Shown here: positions 9,314 through 16,901 of the stretch, one piece after another
Layout: the number at the start of each line of letters is the position of its first letter
Numbering within the stretch: the first letter of the stretch is position 1
From: Methanoprimaticola sp047501175
GTDB taxonomy: Archaea; Thermoplasmatota; Thermoplasmata; Methanomassiliicoccales; Methanomethylophilaceae
Direction of reading: 5' to 3'
Assembly (NCBI RefSeq): GCF_047501175.1
Contig: NZ_JBEQWH010000004.1
Span: 157,504-221,503, forward strand
Length of the DNA: 64,000 nt
Made by a program: the position numbers and the translations under genes
The notes under the pieces: model-generated
Databases searched by the model: none
Told to the model about the DNA's origin: nothing
The model's input: the letters and a program-made list of their open reading frames with translations, nothing else

Positions 9314-9504
9314 TAATCAAAGGATCCGATGTCCGTCGGGACAAAAGGCAGTACGCATTGCCACAACGAATGCCAGGACCGGATTTTCCAAACATCGAGA
9401 GATGTCATCATGTACGGTCAGAACGATGAATGCCAGTCGATGTGGACAGCGGCCCCCTAAAAACAACAGAATCCTGCATTCTCGCGGACAGAAGACAAGA
9501 TGAG

Positions 9505-9577
9505 TGGGCCCGTCCGGATTTGAACCGGAGTTACGTACACCCCAAGCACGAAGGATACCAAGCTACCCCACGGGCCC
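9505..9577 (-). tRNA. tRNA-Pro (anticodon GGG)
   Basis: A 73-nt cloverleaf on the minus strand. Acceptor stem GGGCCCG pairs with CGGGCCC, followed by discriminator A. The anticodon stem CGTGC/GTACG has one G-U pair around the loop TTGGGGT, giving anticodon GGG. The T arm is TCCGG-TTCAAAT-CCGGA. CCA is not encoded. No intron is visible. It reads CCC and CCU proline codons. It lies between the adhesin and the rpoN operon, transcribed from its own promoter. Confidence 0.95.
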
Positions 9578-9605
9578 ACAAAAGGGCGAATTATGTTCTG
9601 GTTAA

Positions 9606-9636
9606 AAAGGTTATGCCCCGGGAACATGTCCCGGGG
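9606..9636 (-). terminator. Hairpin plus T-run ending the L18e-L13-S9-rpoN operon
   Basis: CCCCGGGA and TCCCGGGG (9616-9623 and 9629-9636) pair around a five-base loop. On the minus strand the stem is followed by CATAACC and then five T at about 9604-9608. It begins 9 nt past the rpoN stop. Confidence 0.65.
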
Positions 9637-9644
9637 TCTGGAAA

Positions 9645-9836
9645 TCATCCGAGAGGAGCGATCTCCTTGATGAGATCGGCATGGGATACGATCATTCTGC
9701 GGCAGCAGTATCTCTCGAAGCCGAGGCTGTCGAGAACCGCCTTGGGATCCTCTCCCATAGCAACACGCTCCGTGTACTGGGGGTAGGCGGAACCTACGAC
9801 CTTTCCACATGTGAAACATCTGACCGGTATTATCAT
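9645..9836 (-). CDS. rpoN: DNA-directed RNA polymerase subunit N (Rpb10 homologue)
   Basis: Small zinc-binding subunit of the archaeal RNA polymerase that helps hold the D-L-N-P assembly platform. The 63-residue protein has the full signature: MIIPVRCFTCGKVVG at the N-terminus (CxxC ligands) and the zinc-completing CC doublet in FERYCCRRMIVSHADL. Length and both motifs are normal. It is the last gene of the conserved archaeal order L18e-L13-S9-rpoN, 12 nt after the S9 stop, and is followed by a strong hairpin terminator. Confidence 0.97.
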   Translation of the reverse strand: MIIPVRCFTCGKVVGSAYPQYTERVAMGEDPKAVLDSLGFERYCCRRMIVSHADLIKEIAPLG

Positions 9837-9848
9837 GCCAACATCTCC

Positions 9849-10250
9849 TCAACGGTAGGACTTCTGCTTCTTGGCGCGAGCGCCGGGACCCATGGGGTTC
9901 TTCGGCAGCTTTCTCCTGTCATCGTTGATCAGGAGAGACCTGTCGTAGGACCTGAAGACGGCCTCGAGCTCCTCATCCTTGTAGAAGTCGACGAGTCCTC
10001 TTGCGATGGCGGTCCTGGCCGCGGCGGCCTGGCCCATGACTCCGCCGCCGTTGACGATAACGGCGATGTCGACGTTCTGGGCCTTCTCGGGCACGAGACC
10101 GAGGGGCTCCTCGATCTTGAGCCTGGCCAGCTCGGGTGTGAAAACCTCGATGGGGACCTTGTTGATGGTCACCCTTCCGGTTCCCTCTTTGACGACGGCC
10201 CTAGCGATAGCGGTCTTTCTCTTTCCGCTTGTGTTCACGCAGTCAACCAT
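9849..10250 (-). CDS. rps9: 30S ribosomal protein S9 (uS9)
   Basis: Small-subunit protein whose C-terminal tail reaches the P-site tRNA. The 133-residue sequence shows SGKRKTAIARAVVKEGTGRVTINKVPIEVF at the start, GGGVMGQAAAARTAIARGLV in the middle, and the basic tail GPGARAKKQKSYR ending in the conserved Lys-x-Tyr-Arg. Start ATG 10250 follows the L13 stop by four bases, so it is in the same operon. Nothing unusual. Confidence 0.97.
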   Translation of the reverse strand: MVDCVNTSGKRKTAIARAVVKEGTGRVTINKVPIEVFTPELARLKIEEPLGLVPEKAQNVDIAVIVNGGGVMGQAAAARTAIARGLVDFYKDEELEAVFRSYDRSLLINDDRRKLPKNPMGPGARAKKQKSYR

Positions 10251-10254
10251 AGGA

Positions 10255-10680
10255 TCATCTCACATTGGAACCCAGGAATTTGGAAACGGCTCCCAGGGTG
10301 GTGTATTTGCCGGTGATCTTCCTGCAGGCCTCGGCGGGCTTCTCCTTCTCGCAGTCCTGGAACTGCTTGGGGGTGCCGACGAAGACGTGAAGCCTCCTGT
10401 AGGCCTCCCTGCCGGATGTGCTGGTCCAGGGGATCATTCCCCTGACGCACCTCTTGAAGAGAAGATCTGCCCTGCGGGGGTAGAAGGGTCCCTTCCTCTT
10501 GGTGGTGTCTCCGCGGTCGACCTTCTGCTTGAAGGCGGCGAAGACCTTGTCCTTGGTGCCGGTGATGATGATGGCCTCGGCGTTGAGGACGACGATCTCC
10601 TCGCCATCCATGATCCTCTCGGCGATGACGCTTGCGAGCCTTCCGTGGATCAGATTCCTTCCGTCGATTACTGTAACCAT
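10255..10680 (-). CDS. rpl13: 50S ribosomal protein L13 (uL13)
   Basis: Large-subunit protein of 141 residues, the normal archaeal size. Recognised by VIDGRNLIHGRLASVIAERIMDGEEIVVLNAE at the N-terminus and the FKQKVDRGDTTKRKGPFYPRRAD and RCVRGMIPW segments. Start ATG 10680 lies four bases after the L18e stop. Ordinary second gene of the L18e-L13-S9-rpoN operon. Confidence 0.97.
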   Translation of the reverse strand: MVTVIDGRNLIHGRLASVIAERIMDGEEIVVLNAEAIIITGTKDKVFAAFKQKVDRGDTTKRKGPFYPRRADLLFKRCVRGMIPWTSTSGREAYRRLHVFVGTPKQFQDCEKEKPAEACRKITGKYTTLGAVSKFLGSNVR

Positions 10681-10684
10681 TTCA

Positions 10685-11044
10685 TCACCTCATGATCCTG
10701 ACGCCGGTTCCCTTGGGGTTGGCCTCTGCCAGCTCCTCGATGGTGAGCGTCTTTCCGCCTGCGGCCACGATAGCCTTGGCTGCTGCATCCGAGAAATCGT
10801 ATGCGGCGACGGTGATCTTCTTGCTGATTGTGCCTGCGGCGAGAACTTTGCCGGGGACGACGATCGTGTCTCCGTCCTTGGCATACCTCTCAAGTTTGCT
10901 GAGGTTCGCTTCGGCCCAGTTCCTCTTGGGCTTCTCAAGCCGAAGCGCAACATCTCGCCAGATGGCAGCTGTCGTGTCCCTCGATTTCGCCTTGAGGTTG
11001 TCGATCAGGGCGATGAGCTGAGGGTTAGTCTTGCAGCTCCTCAT
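10685..11044 (-). CDS. rpl18e: 50S ribosomal protein L18e (eL18)
   Basis: Archaeal/eukaryotic large-subunit protein, 119 residues. The pattern NPQLIALIDNLKAKSRDTTAAIWRDVALRLEKP and the end RIMR are typical. ATG at 11044 gives the expected N-terminus; longer in-frame starts upstream would add a basic, low-complexity tail. In many euryarchaea RpoD precedes this gene; here the upstream neighbour is instead an ATPase gene with a roughly 190-bp gap, so the operon must have its own promoter there. Confidence 0.95.
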   Translation of the reverse strand: MRSCKTNPQLIALIDNLKAKSRDTTAAIWRDVALRLEKPKRNWAEANLSKLERYAKDGDTIVVPGKVLAAGTISKKITVAAYDFSDAAAKAIVAAGGKTLTIEELAEANPKGTGVRIMR

Positions 11045-11229
11045 ATTACTGACTCTCCCGACATTGCGGTAATTCGCGCGTATACAGGTAGCGCTTATAA
11101 AGATAACTGTTAGGGAAGGCTCCGTCGGGATCGCGATACGGACCTCCGACCTTAAATGCAGGGAATCGACCGCGCATCGGGAGTATGTGATACCCTGCGA
11201 CGTGGCTGCGCGAACCCGGACGTTCGGGC

Positions 11230-12573
11230 CTACAGGAACATGCTCATGTAGATCGGTATGTACGTTATGCTGCCATCGACGCGAAGGTCCTTGGAATGGA
11301 CGACGTACGCCGTATCGACGAACCTCCCGTACTTCCCCATCAGACGATCGAGGGATTTGTGGCGGGACGACATGTTCCCCGACTTGCACTCGACGGGTAC
11401 GATCATCCTGCCATCCGATATCAGGAAGTCGACCTCCTGGATGTTGTCGGTGTCCTTCACGGTGAACTTTGTATAGACGAGCCTGTGCCCGGCGGCCACG
11501 AGTTCCTGCGAGACCATGTTCTCGAAGAACATCCCCTCATTGACCTGCAGCTTTCCCCTCAGCATGGCCTCGTACAGCTCCTCGGCATCCCTGCTGTCTG
11601 CCATCATCGCGGATGTCACCAGGAGCCCTGTGTCCAGCATGTACATCTTGAACCTGTTCTCGTCCAGGTTCAGGGAGAGGGCAGGGCTGGGATCGTAGTT
11701 GTCCACACAGACGTTGATGATCATCGATTCCTTCAGCCAACCGACGCTTTTGAGATAGTCCCTGGTGCGGCCGTCCTGCTTGATCTCGCCGGGACTGAAC
11801 GATTTGTCATGGTTGGACAGATACGAGGGGACCAGTTCCAGGATCCTTCCGGCTTTTTCACCGCCGCCGTACTCGATCTTTACCGAATCGTTCCGATAGA
11901 GGTTCAGGATCGACCTCTTTGCTTTCTCGACCTCGGACAGATTGTTCGTCCCGAGATACGCGCTTATCGCCTGAGGCATTCCTCCCATCAGCATGTACAG
12001 GCGGTACTCCGCCATGATGCGTTCATGCATCGTCCTCCCGAGAGGTTCCCTGTCGATGAAACACCGTCTGATCAGAGGGATGGTCTGCTCGTCTCCGATC
12101 GCCCACAGATATTCCTCGAAGTCCATGGGGTGCAACCTTATCGATTCCTCTTCGGAGGGTATCAGGATGCCCCTGACATTCTGCTTGATCGACAGCAGGG
12201 AACCCGTCTCGATGTAGTCGTATCTCCCGTCTGCGACCAAGTGTTTTATCATCTGCCTTGCGGGAGGGAACAGCTGGACCTCGTCGAAGACTATCGCGCT
12301 CTCCCTCCTGTAAAGGGTCGTCCTGAACATCTGCTGGAGGAACAGGAAGAACCTGTCCAGATCCCTCGGGTTCCTGAAGACGTTCCTCAGACCCTCGTCC
12401 ATGTTGGAGAAGTCTATGAGGATGTGACTGCGATATTCGTTCCTGACAAAGGCCTCCACCAGAGTGGATTTCCCAACTCTCCGGGCCCCTTCCACCAGGA
12501 TCGCGCTTCTACCTTGGGAAGTGTCCTTCCATCTGAGGAGTTCGTCGTAAACCTTTCTTTTGAAGAGGTCCAT
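11230..12573 (-). CDS. AAA-family ATPase with DUF4143-type C-terminus
   Basis: A 447-residue P-loop ATPase of the expanded archaeal/bacterial AAA_14-DUF4143 type. Walker A is in VEGARRVGKSTL (about residues 28-39), Walker B in AIVFDEVQLFPPARQ, and the sensor strand in YIETGSLLS. The C-terminal half carries the PD-(D/E)xK-like core: EVDFLI, then VPVECKSG about 12 residues on. Such proteins are numerous in gut archaea and bacteria and have no settled function; links to mobile or defence genes are often proposed. It ends in TAG. The promoter overlaps three 33-bp direct repeats. A complete relative and a deleted relative lie at 52064-54072. Confidence 0.85.
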   Translation of the reverse strand: MDLFKRKVYDELLRWKDTSQGRSAILVEGARRVGKSTLVEAFVRNEYRSHILIDFSNMDEGLRNVFRNPRDLDRFFLFLQQMFRTTLYRRESAIVFDEVQLFPPARQMIKHLVADGRYDYIETGSLLSIKQNVRGILIPSEEESIRLHPMDFEEYLWAIGDEQTIPLIRRCFIDREPLGRTMHERIMAEYRLYMLMGGMPQAISAYLGTNNLSEVEKAKRSILNLYRNDSVKIEYGGGEKAGRILELVPSYLSNHDKSFSPGEIKQDGRTRDYLKSVGWLKESMIINVCVDNYDPSPALSLNLDENRFKMYMLDTGLLVTSAMMADSRDAEELYEAMLRGKLQVNEGMFFENMVSQELVAAGHRLVYTKFTVKDTDNIQEVDFLISDGRMIVPVECKSGNMSSRHKSLDRLMGKYGRFVDTAYVVHSKDLRVDGSITYIPIYMSMFL

Positions 12574-12590
12574 GATAGTATATAAATATG

Positions 12591-12680
12591 CACGTATATT
12601 AAAATTTTTAATAGATGATATTACACGTACAGTAAAATTTTCAATGCGTAAAAATACACGTACAGTGTAATTGGAACTGC
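12591..12680 (-). repeat. Three direct repeats at an exact 33-bp period over the ATPase promoter
   Basis: CACGTA starts at 12591, 12624 and 12657. Units 1 and 2 share CACGTA-A-TAAAATTTT-AAT; units 2 and 3 share CACGTACAGT. On the minus strand unit 1 contains a TATA-like TTTTAATATA at about 12595-12604, some 25-30 nt before the ATPase ATG. Three integral helical turns between sites would put a bound protein on one face of the DNA, so I read these as operators. There are no unique spacers, so this is not a CRISPR. Confidence 0.7.
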
Positions 12681-12923
12681 ATGATCCTTAGAGGGATCCA
12701 ACACGGAGCAGACGCGGATGTCCCGCATCATGCATTTCAGAATCTCGCTCCCTGATGGCTGCGCGAACGGTCGTTGACCATCCCACGCGTTCGATGACCA
12801 CGGCCGCTACCGATATCGTCGGACAGGGCGGCAAACAGAACACGGTGACCGAGCGTATCGACGTCGGGTGTGGACGGCATCATATAATTGATGGTCGTTG
12901 CTCCACCCAAGGAGATGAACCCG
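12681..12923. other. Intergenic stretch between the ATPase and gmhA
   Basis: About 240 bp with no supported gene. At its right end CATATAATTG (around 12879-12888) could serve as the TATA element of the isomerase gene, followed by AAGGAG at 12909-12914. The rest shows no repeat or RNA fold that I can defend. Confidence 0.45.
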
Positions 12924-13502
12924 ATGAACCCCACACCTCAGATTGATGCATACTTCGCCGAGCTAGCGGAAGCCTGTTCGAAGATAGACAGGACCGATCT
13001 CTCAAAGATGATTCATGCGATAGAGCAGGCGTACGAGCGCGAATCCACGATCTACATCTGCGGCAACGGAGGCAGCGCGGCGACCGCATCCCACATCTGT
13101 TGCGACTTCAACAAAGGCATCTCGATGTATCAGGAGAAGAAGTTCAACTTCGTCTCCCTGAACGACAACATGGCCACCATGATGGCGATCGCGAATGACG
13201 TCTCCTATGACGACGTCTTCCTGATCCAGTCCGAGGGGCGCGTCCGCGAGGGGGATGTCCTGATCGCGATATCCGGGAGCGGGAACTCCAAGAACGTCAT
13301 CAAGGCCGTGGAGTACTTCAAGGGCCTCGGGAACACCGTCATCGGACTGTCCGGATACTCCGGAGGGAAGCTGAAGGACCTCTCCGACATATCGGTCCAT
13401 GTCCCCGTGGACGACATGCAGAAGGCCGAGGACGCCCACATGTCGATCCTGCACCTCTGTGCACAGATCATCGCGAGGGAGCTCGGGCACCCCCTCTGCT
13501 GA
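12924..13502 (+). CDS. SIS-domain phosphosugar isomerase, GmhA-like
   Basis: Predicted sedoheptulose-7-phosphate isomerase (first step of heptose synthesis) or a close phosphosugar isomerase, 192 residues. SIS motifs: ICGNGGSAATASHI (phosphate loop), IAISGSGNSKNVIKA, and the C-terminal EDAHMSILHLCAQII carrying the Glu and His seen in GmhA. Compared with GmhA, the catalytic AxHFAAE segment reads ASHICCDF, with Asp replacing Glu, so the substrate may differ. Start ATG 12924 has AAGGAG nine bases upstream; the ATG at 12915 would be too close to that site. It stands alone, convergent with ilvE. A canonical GmhA lies in the fusion gene at 14584. Confidence 0.8.
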   Translation: MNPTPQIDAYFAELAEACSKIDRTDLSKMIHAIEQAYERESTIYICGNGGSAATASHICCDFNKGISMYQEKKFNFVSLNDNMATMMAIANDVSYDDVFLIQSEGRVREGDVLIAISGSGNSKNVIKAVEYFKGLGNTVIGLSGYSGGKLKDLSDISVHVPVDDMQKAEDAHMSILHLCAQIIARELGHPLC

Positions 13503-13524
13503 GAAAAATCCTAGGGTTTGTCAT

Positions 13525-13556
13525 CGGGGCCCCGTCCTCACGGGACCCCGACGTTT
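13525..13556. terminator. Hairpin between the convergent isomerase and ilvE genes
   Basis: CGGGG-CCCCGT and ACGGG-A-CCCCG can pair around CCTC with one mismatch, followed on the plus strand by ACGTTTT. Its position between two gene ends (13502 and 13564) suggests it serves both strands. Confidence 0.5.
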
Positions 13557-13563
13557 TCAGAAT

Positions 13564-14490
13564 TCAGTTGACGTAGTACAGCCAGGACTCGTACTTGGGG
13601 TCCTTACCCCTGACGATGTCGGAGAACTTCTCGTGGATCTTGGTGGCGACCTCTCCGATCTTACCGTCTCCGACGGGGTGTCCGTCGATCATGGTGACGG
13701 GTGCGATCTCCGCCGCGGTACCGGTCATCCAGACCTCATCGGAGGATGCGAGCATGAACCTGGAGACCTCGATCTCCTCGACAGGGTATCCCATGTCCCT
13801 GGCGACGGTGATGATGGAGTCCCTGGTGATCCCCTCGAGGATGCACTCGGCGACCGCAGGGGTGATGATCTTCCCGTGGCGGTACATGAAGATGTTCTCC
13901 CCTGTGCACTCAGCGACATGTCCGACGGAGTTCAGCATGACGGCCTCGTTCGCGCCCTGCCTGACCGCCTCCCTCTTGGCGAGGGTGGATGCGACGTAGG
14001 CGCCGTTGACCTTGGCCCCAGCGGGTCCGCACAGGTTGTCGGGCCTCTGCCAGGAGGAGGTGATCAGCTTGGCACCGCTGTTGTCGGCACCGAGATAGTT
14101 CCCCATGTGGATGCAGGTGATGGCGAACGCGGGAGTGACCCCGATGGGATTCAATCCGACCTCCTCCCCGCTCAGGAAGACGCAGGGCTTGACGTAGTCG
14201 ACGGCCTCCCCGTTGGCCCTGACGGCCTCCTTGATGGCCTCCATGGTCTCCTTCAGTCCGTACTCCTTGCCGTCGAAGACCATGTCGATGCCCATGATCT
14301 TGCATCCGTCCAGAAGCCTCTGGGCGTGTTCCTTGAGCCTGAATATGGCCATGCCCTTTGAGGTGTGGTAGACCCTGATCCCCTCGAACACACCGGTTCC
14401 ATAGTTGAGAGCGTGGGCAAGGACGTGAACCTTTGCGTCCTCCCAGTCGACGAGCTTACCGTTCAGCCAGATCTTTTCGGTCTTGTCCAT
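13564..14490 (-). CDS. ilvE: Branched-chain amino acid aminotransferase
   Basis: PLP enzyme, fold type IV, that transfers the amino group between glutamate and the 2-oxo acids of Val, Leu and Ile. The 308-residue sequence shows IWLNGKLVDWEDAKVHVLAHALNYG at the start, the pyridoxal-lysine region GPAGAKVNGAYVAS, the glutamate region SVGHVAECTGENIF, and MTGTAAEIAPVTMIDG. Length and motifs are canonical. Start ATG 14490 lies behind GAGGTGAAATACC. It is a single gene between two sugar-related genes and is likely bystander housekeeping within the glycan region. Confidence 0.95.
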   Translation of the reverse strand: MDKTEKIWLNGKLVDWEDAKVHVLAHALNYGTGVFEGIRVYHTSKGMAIFRLKEHAQRLLDGCKIMGIDMVFDGKEYGLKETMEAIKEAVRANGEAVDYVKPCVFLSGEEVGLNPIGVTPAFAITCIHMGNYLGADNSGAKLITSSWQRPDNLCGPAGAKVNGAYVASTLAKREAVRQGANEAVMLNSVGHVAECTGENIFMYRHGKIITPAVAECILEGITRDSIITVARDMGYPVEEIEVSRFMLASSDEVWMTGTAAEIAPVTMIDGHPVGDGKIGEVATKIHEKFSDIVRGKDPKYESWLYYVN

Positions 14491-14583
14491 GGTATTTCAC
14501 CTCGAAAGTCACGTACGCGCGTGCGTGTCGCAATACGCGCACAAGGTTAGCCGTATTTACACATTGTGTGAAGCGACCGACAC

Positions 14584-15621
14584 TCAGGAATCGGAGCCCA
14601 GGATGAAATCCACCGCATCGGAGAACGTCTTCCCGTCCCCGACCTTGAACGTCCTGCACCCGAGCCTGCGCCCGAACTCCATGTCCTTGTCGTGGTCCCC
14701 GACCATCCATGAGCGGGAGGCGTCGATGTGGTGCTTGGCGATGGCGTCCAGGCCCATGCCGATCTCCGGCTTCCTGCAGGAGCAGTGCTCGTCAGGGGTG
14801 TGCGGGCAGTAGAATATGTCGTCCACGTGGCCTCCGGCGGACGAGGCCTGGGCCCTGAGCTTGCCGTGGATCCTGTCCAGTGTCCCCTCGTCGAAGTATC
14901 CGCGATGGAGTCCGGACTGGTTGGTTATGACTATGACCAGATATCCGGCGTCATTGAGCCTGGATATCGCCGACGGGACGTCAGGATACAGGTTGAACTT
15001 GTCCGGGTCGCTGCAATAGGGGACATCCTTGGCGATGGTGTCGTCCCTATCGATGAAGACCGCTCGATTGCCGAAGAGGATCTGCTCGACCATGCCGGCG
15101 ATGATGTGGCAGGCGCAGATGTACCCCTCCTGGACGTGGGGGGTGTCCGTGGACGGTATGACGACCGCGTGGTCCGCGATGTCCTTCATCCTCCCGCAGT
15201 CTCCCGTGAACGAGATGCTCTTCCCGCCGCGGGCGGCCATCTCCTCCATGGCCAGGATGACGTTCTTGGAGTTCCCGGACGTGGACATGCCCACGAGGAT
15301 GTCGCCCTTCCTGGCGAGACCCTCCACCTGCCTCTTGAAGACGAGGTCGTAGCTGTAGTCGTTCCCGATGGCGGTGACAGGGGCGATGTTGGACAGGCAT
15401 ACGCCGGGAAGGGCGGGACGCTCCATCTTGTACCTCCCGGAGAACTCGGCGGCGATGTGCTGGGCATCGGCGGACGAACCACCGTTCCCGCAGAAGATGA
15501 CCTGGTTCCCGTTGCGGAACGCCTCGGCGATCATCTCTGCCGCCTTCTGGACCTGAGCGGGATCTATCTTGGAAATGGTGTTCGCTGCCTTGTTCAGCTC
15601 TGCCGTGATAACATCATTCAT
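14584..15621 (-). CDS. Bifunctional GmhA-GmhB fusion: sedoheptulose-7-phosphate isomerase / heptose-1,7-bisphosphate phosphatase
   Basis: A 345-residue fusion of two steps of heptose synthesis. Residues 1-190 are GmhA: FCGNGGSSADAQHIAAEFSGRY, AIGNDYSYDLVF, VGMSTSGNSKNV and HVQEGYICACHII. Residues 200-345 are a GmhB-type HAD phosphatase: FIDRDDTIAKD (DxDxT), VITNQSGLHRGYF, the zinc loop CPHTPDEHCSCRKPE and MVGDHDKDMEFG. Together with the kinase encoded just upstream it would turn sedoheptulose 7-phosphate into D-glycero-D-manno-heptose 1-phosphate. Start ATG 15621 (MNDVITAEL) overlaps the kinase stop by eight bases, so the two are coupled. The missing last step, a heptose-1-phosphate guanylyl- or adenylyltransferase, is not obvious nearby. 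Confidence 0.9.
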   Translation of the reverse strand: MNDVITAELNKAANTISKIDPAQVQKAAEMIAEAFRNGNQVIFCGNGGSSADAQHIAAEFSGRYKMERPALPGVCLSNIAPVTAIGNDYSYDLVFKRQVEGLARKGDILVGMSTSGNSKNVILAMEEMAARGGKSISFTGDCGRMKDIADHAVVIPSTDTPHVQEGYICACHIIAGMVEQILFGNRAVFIDRDDTIAKDVPYCSDPDKFNLYPDVPSAISRLNDAGYLVIVITNQSGLHRGYFDEGTLDRIHGKLRAQASSAGGHVDDIFYCPHTPDEHCSCRKPEIGMGLDAIAKHHIDASRSWMVGDHDKDMEFGRRLGCRTFKVGDGKTFSDAVDFILGSDS

Positions 15622-16630
15622 TCGGATATCTCCATGATATGACACCTTGGGGCTCGAACATGAAATCGGTGACCTTCGCACCCATCTTCCCGAGCTCTTT
15701 GGCTACGTCGTACTTGCGGTCGTATTCACATATGAAGTACATGAAACCGCCACCTCCGGCGCCGGAGACCTTCCCTCCGATGGCCCCTGCGTCCTTTGCC
15801 ACCTTGTACATGGAGTCGATGAGGGGGTTGGTGACCTTGGATGAGAACTGCTTCTTGTACACCCAGGCCTCGTCGAGGATCTCCCCCGCGGTGTTTATGT
15901 CGCCCTTCTCCATGGCGAAGTACATGTTCTGGGCCAGCGCCTTGGTCTTGTCGAGGGCCTCCATGTTCTGGCCCTTGTTGTACTTGGACACCTGACTCTC
16001 TATTATGGTCGCGGACTCGCGGGTCTGGCCGATGTAGCACAGCAGGGAACGGTACTGGAGCTCGTTCACCGCGTCGTAGGGGATCCTGACGCGGTTGACA
16101 TCGACCCCGTGGCTGCCGAACTTCATGTAGTTGAATCCGCCGAAGACCGCGGCGTACTGGTCCTGCTTGCCGCCCTTGAGGCCTATGTCCTCGCGCTCCA
16201 GCTTGTACGCGAGCTTGGCCATCTCGTCGCTGGTCATACGGATGCCCTGCCACTCGCACATCGCCGATATGATCGAGACGATCACCGTGGAGGACCCTCC
16301 GAGACCGGAACCGGGCGGCGCCTCAGACTGCAGGAACATCTTGAACCCGTCCGTGACCTCGAAATGATTGGTCACCGCCTTGATGAGGTCCATGTTGCCA
16401 TCGAGGGGCAACGGTCCCCCGTCCAGGGGGGCCTCGTACTTCCCGTAATCGGCGGAATGGACCGACATCGAATGATCGTCGGTCGGGGTGATGGTACAGT
16501 ATGCATAACGATTGATGGTGGTGTTGAATACAGCACCGCCTTTCTGGGAGGCATACGGGTCCACGTCTGTCCCGCCTCCTGCCAGGCCCACCCTCAGTGG
16601 AGCCCTGGCCCTATAGTGAATCCCATCCAT
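15614..16630 (-). CDS. hddA: D-glycero-D-manno-heptose 7-phosphate kinase (HddA-like GHMP kinase)
   Basis: GHMP-family kinase predicted to phosphorylate heptose 7-phosphate at C1. Motifs: RAPLRVGLAGGGTDVDPYA at the N-terminus, the ATP loop APPGSGLGGSSTVIVSII, KQDQYAAVFGGFN with the catalytic region, and the C-terminal GGKVSGAGGGGFMYF. At 338 residues it has the usual HddA length. ATG 16630 follows GGTGATGGG. It is the first gene of a two-gene heptose operon with the GmhA-GmhB fusion. A second kinase of the same family sits at 37451. Confidence 0.9.
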   Translation of the reverse strand: MDGIHYRARAPLRVGLAGGGTDVDPYASQKGGAVFNTTINRYAYCTITPTDDHSMSVHSADYGKYEAPLDGGPLPLDGNMDLIKAVTNHFEVTDGFKMFLQSEAPPGSGLGGSSTVIVSIISAMCEWQGIRMTSDEMAKLAYKLEREDIGLKGGKQDQYAAVFGGFNYMKFGSHGVDVNRVRIPYDAVNELQYRSLLCYIGQTRESATIIESQVSKYNKGQNMEALDKTKALAQNMYFAMEKGDINTAGEILDEAWVYKKQFSSKVTNPLIDSMYKVAKDAGAIGGKVSGAGGGGFMYFICEYDRKYDVAKELGKMGAKVTDFMFEPQGVISWRYPNE

Positions 16631-16901
16631 CCCATCACCTATAGCCTCCTCGCGATACGGAGGCGTTCGATTATATCATTCCGACTATGGTATATAATTG
16701 TAAGTGCCGATTTATCGTATTTTGACGTGCTGGCACATATCGATGACGAGTGTCCCGGAACTGTTGGAACGACCGATGGATTGACACTGTTGGATGCGAT
16801 ATCGCATACATGGCCCGTCCGATGTCTCCGGAACACGGATGCGTCTCGTCTAACCATTATAAACATCGAACGCCTGCGCCAGAACATCCAGGAGGCCCTG
16901 C

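Larger units (their letters stand above)
8998..9504. other. Intergenic stretch, possibly with one small gene
   Basis: About 500 bp between the adhesin start and the tRNA gene. It holds the adhesin promoter at its left end and one doubtful small reading frame (9101-9313). From about 9314 to 9504 I see no coding signal, repeat or RNA fold that I can support. Confidence 0.5.

Noticed and set aside
12591..12680. CRISPR array
   Set aside because: Three units at 33 bp are degenerate direct repeats without separate spacers and overlap a promoter; no cas genes occur in the window.
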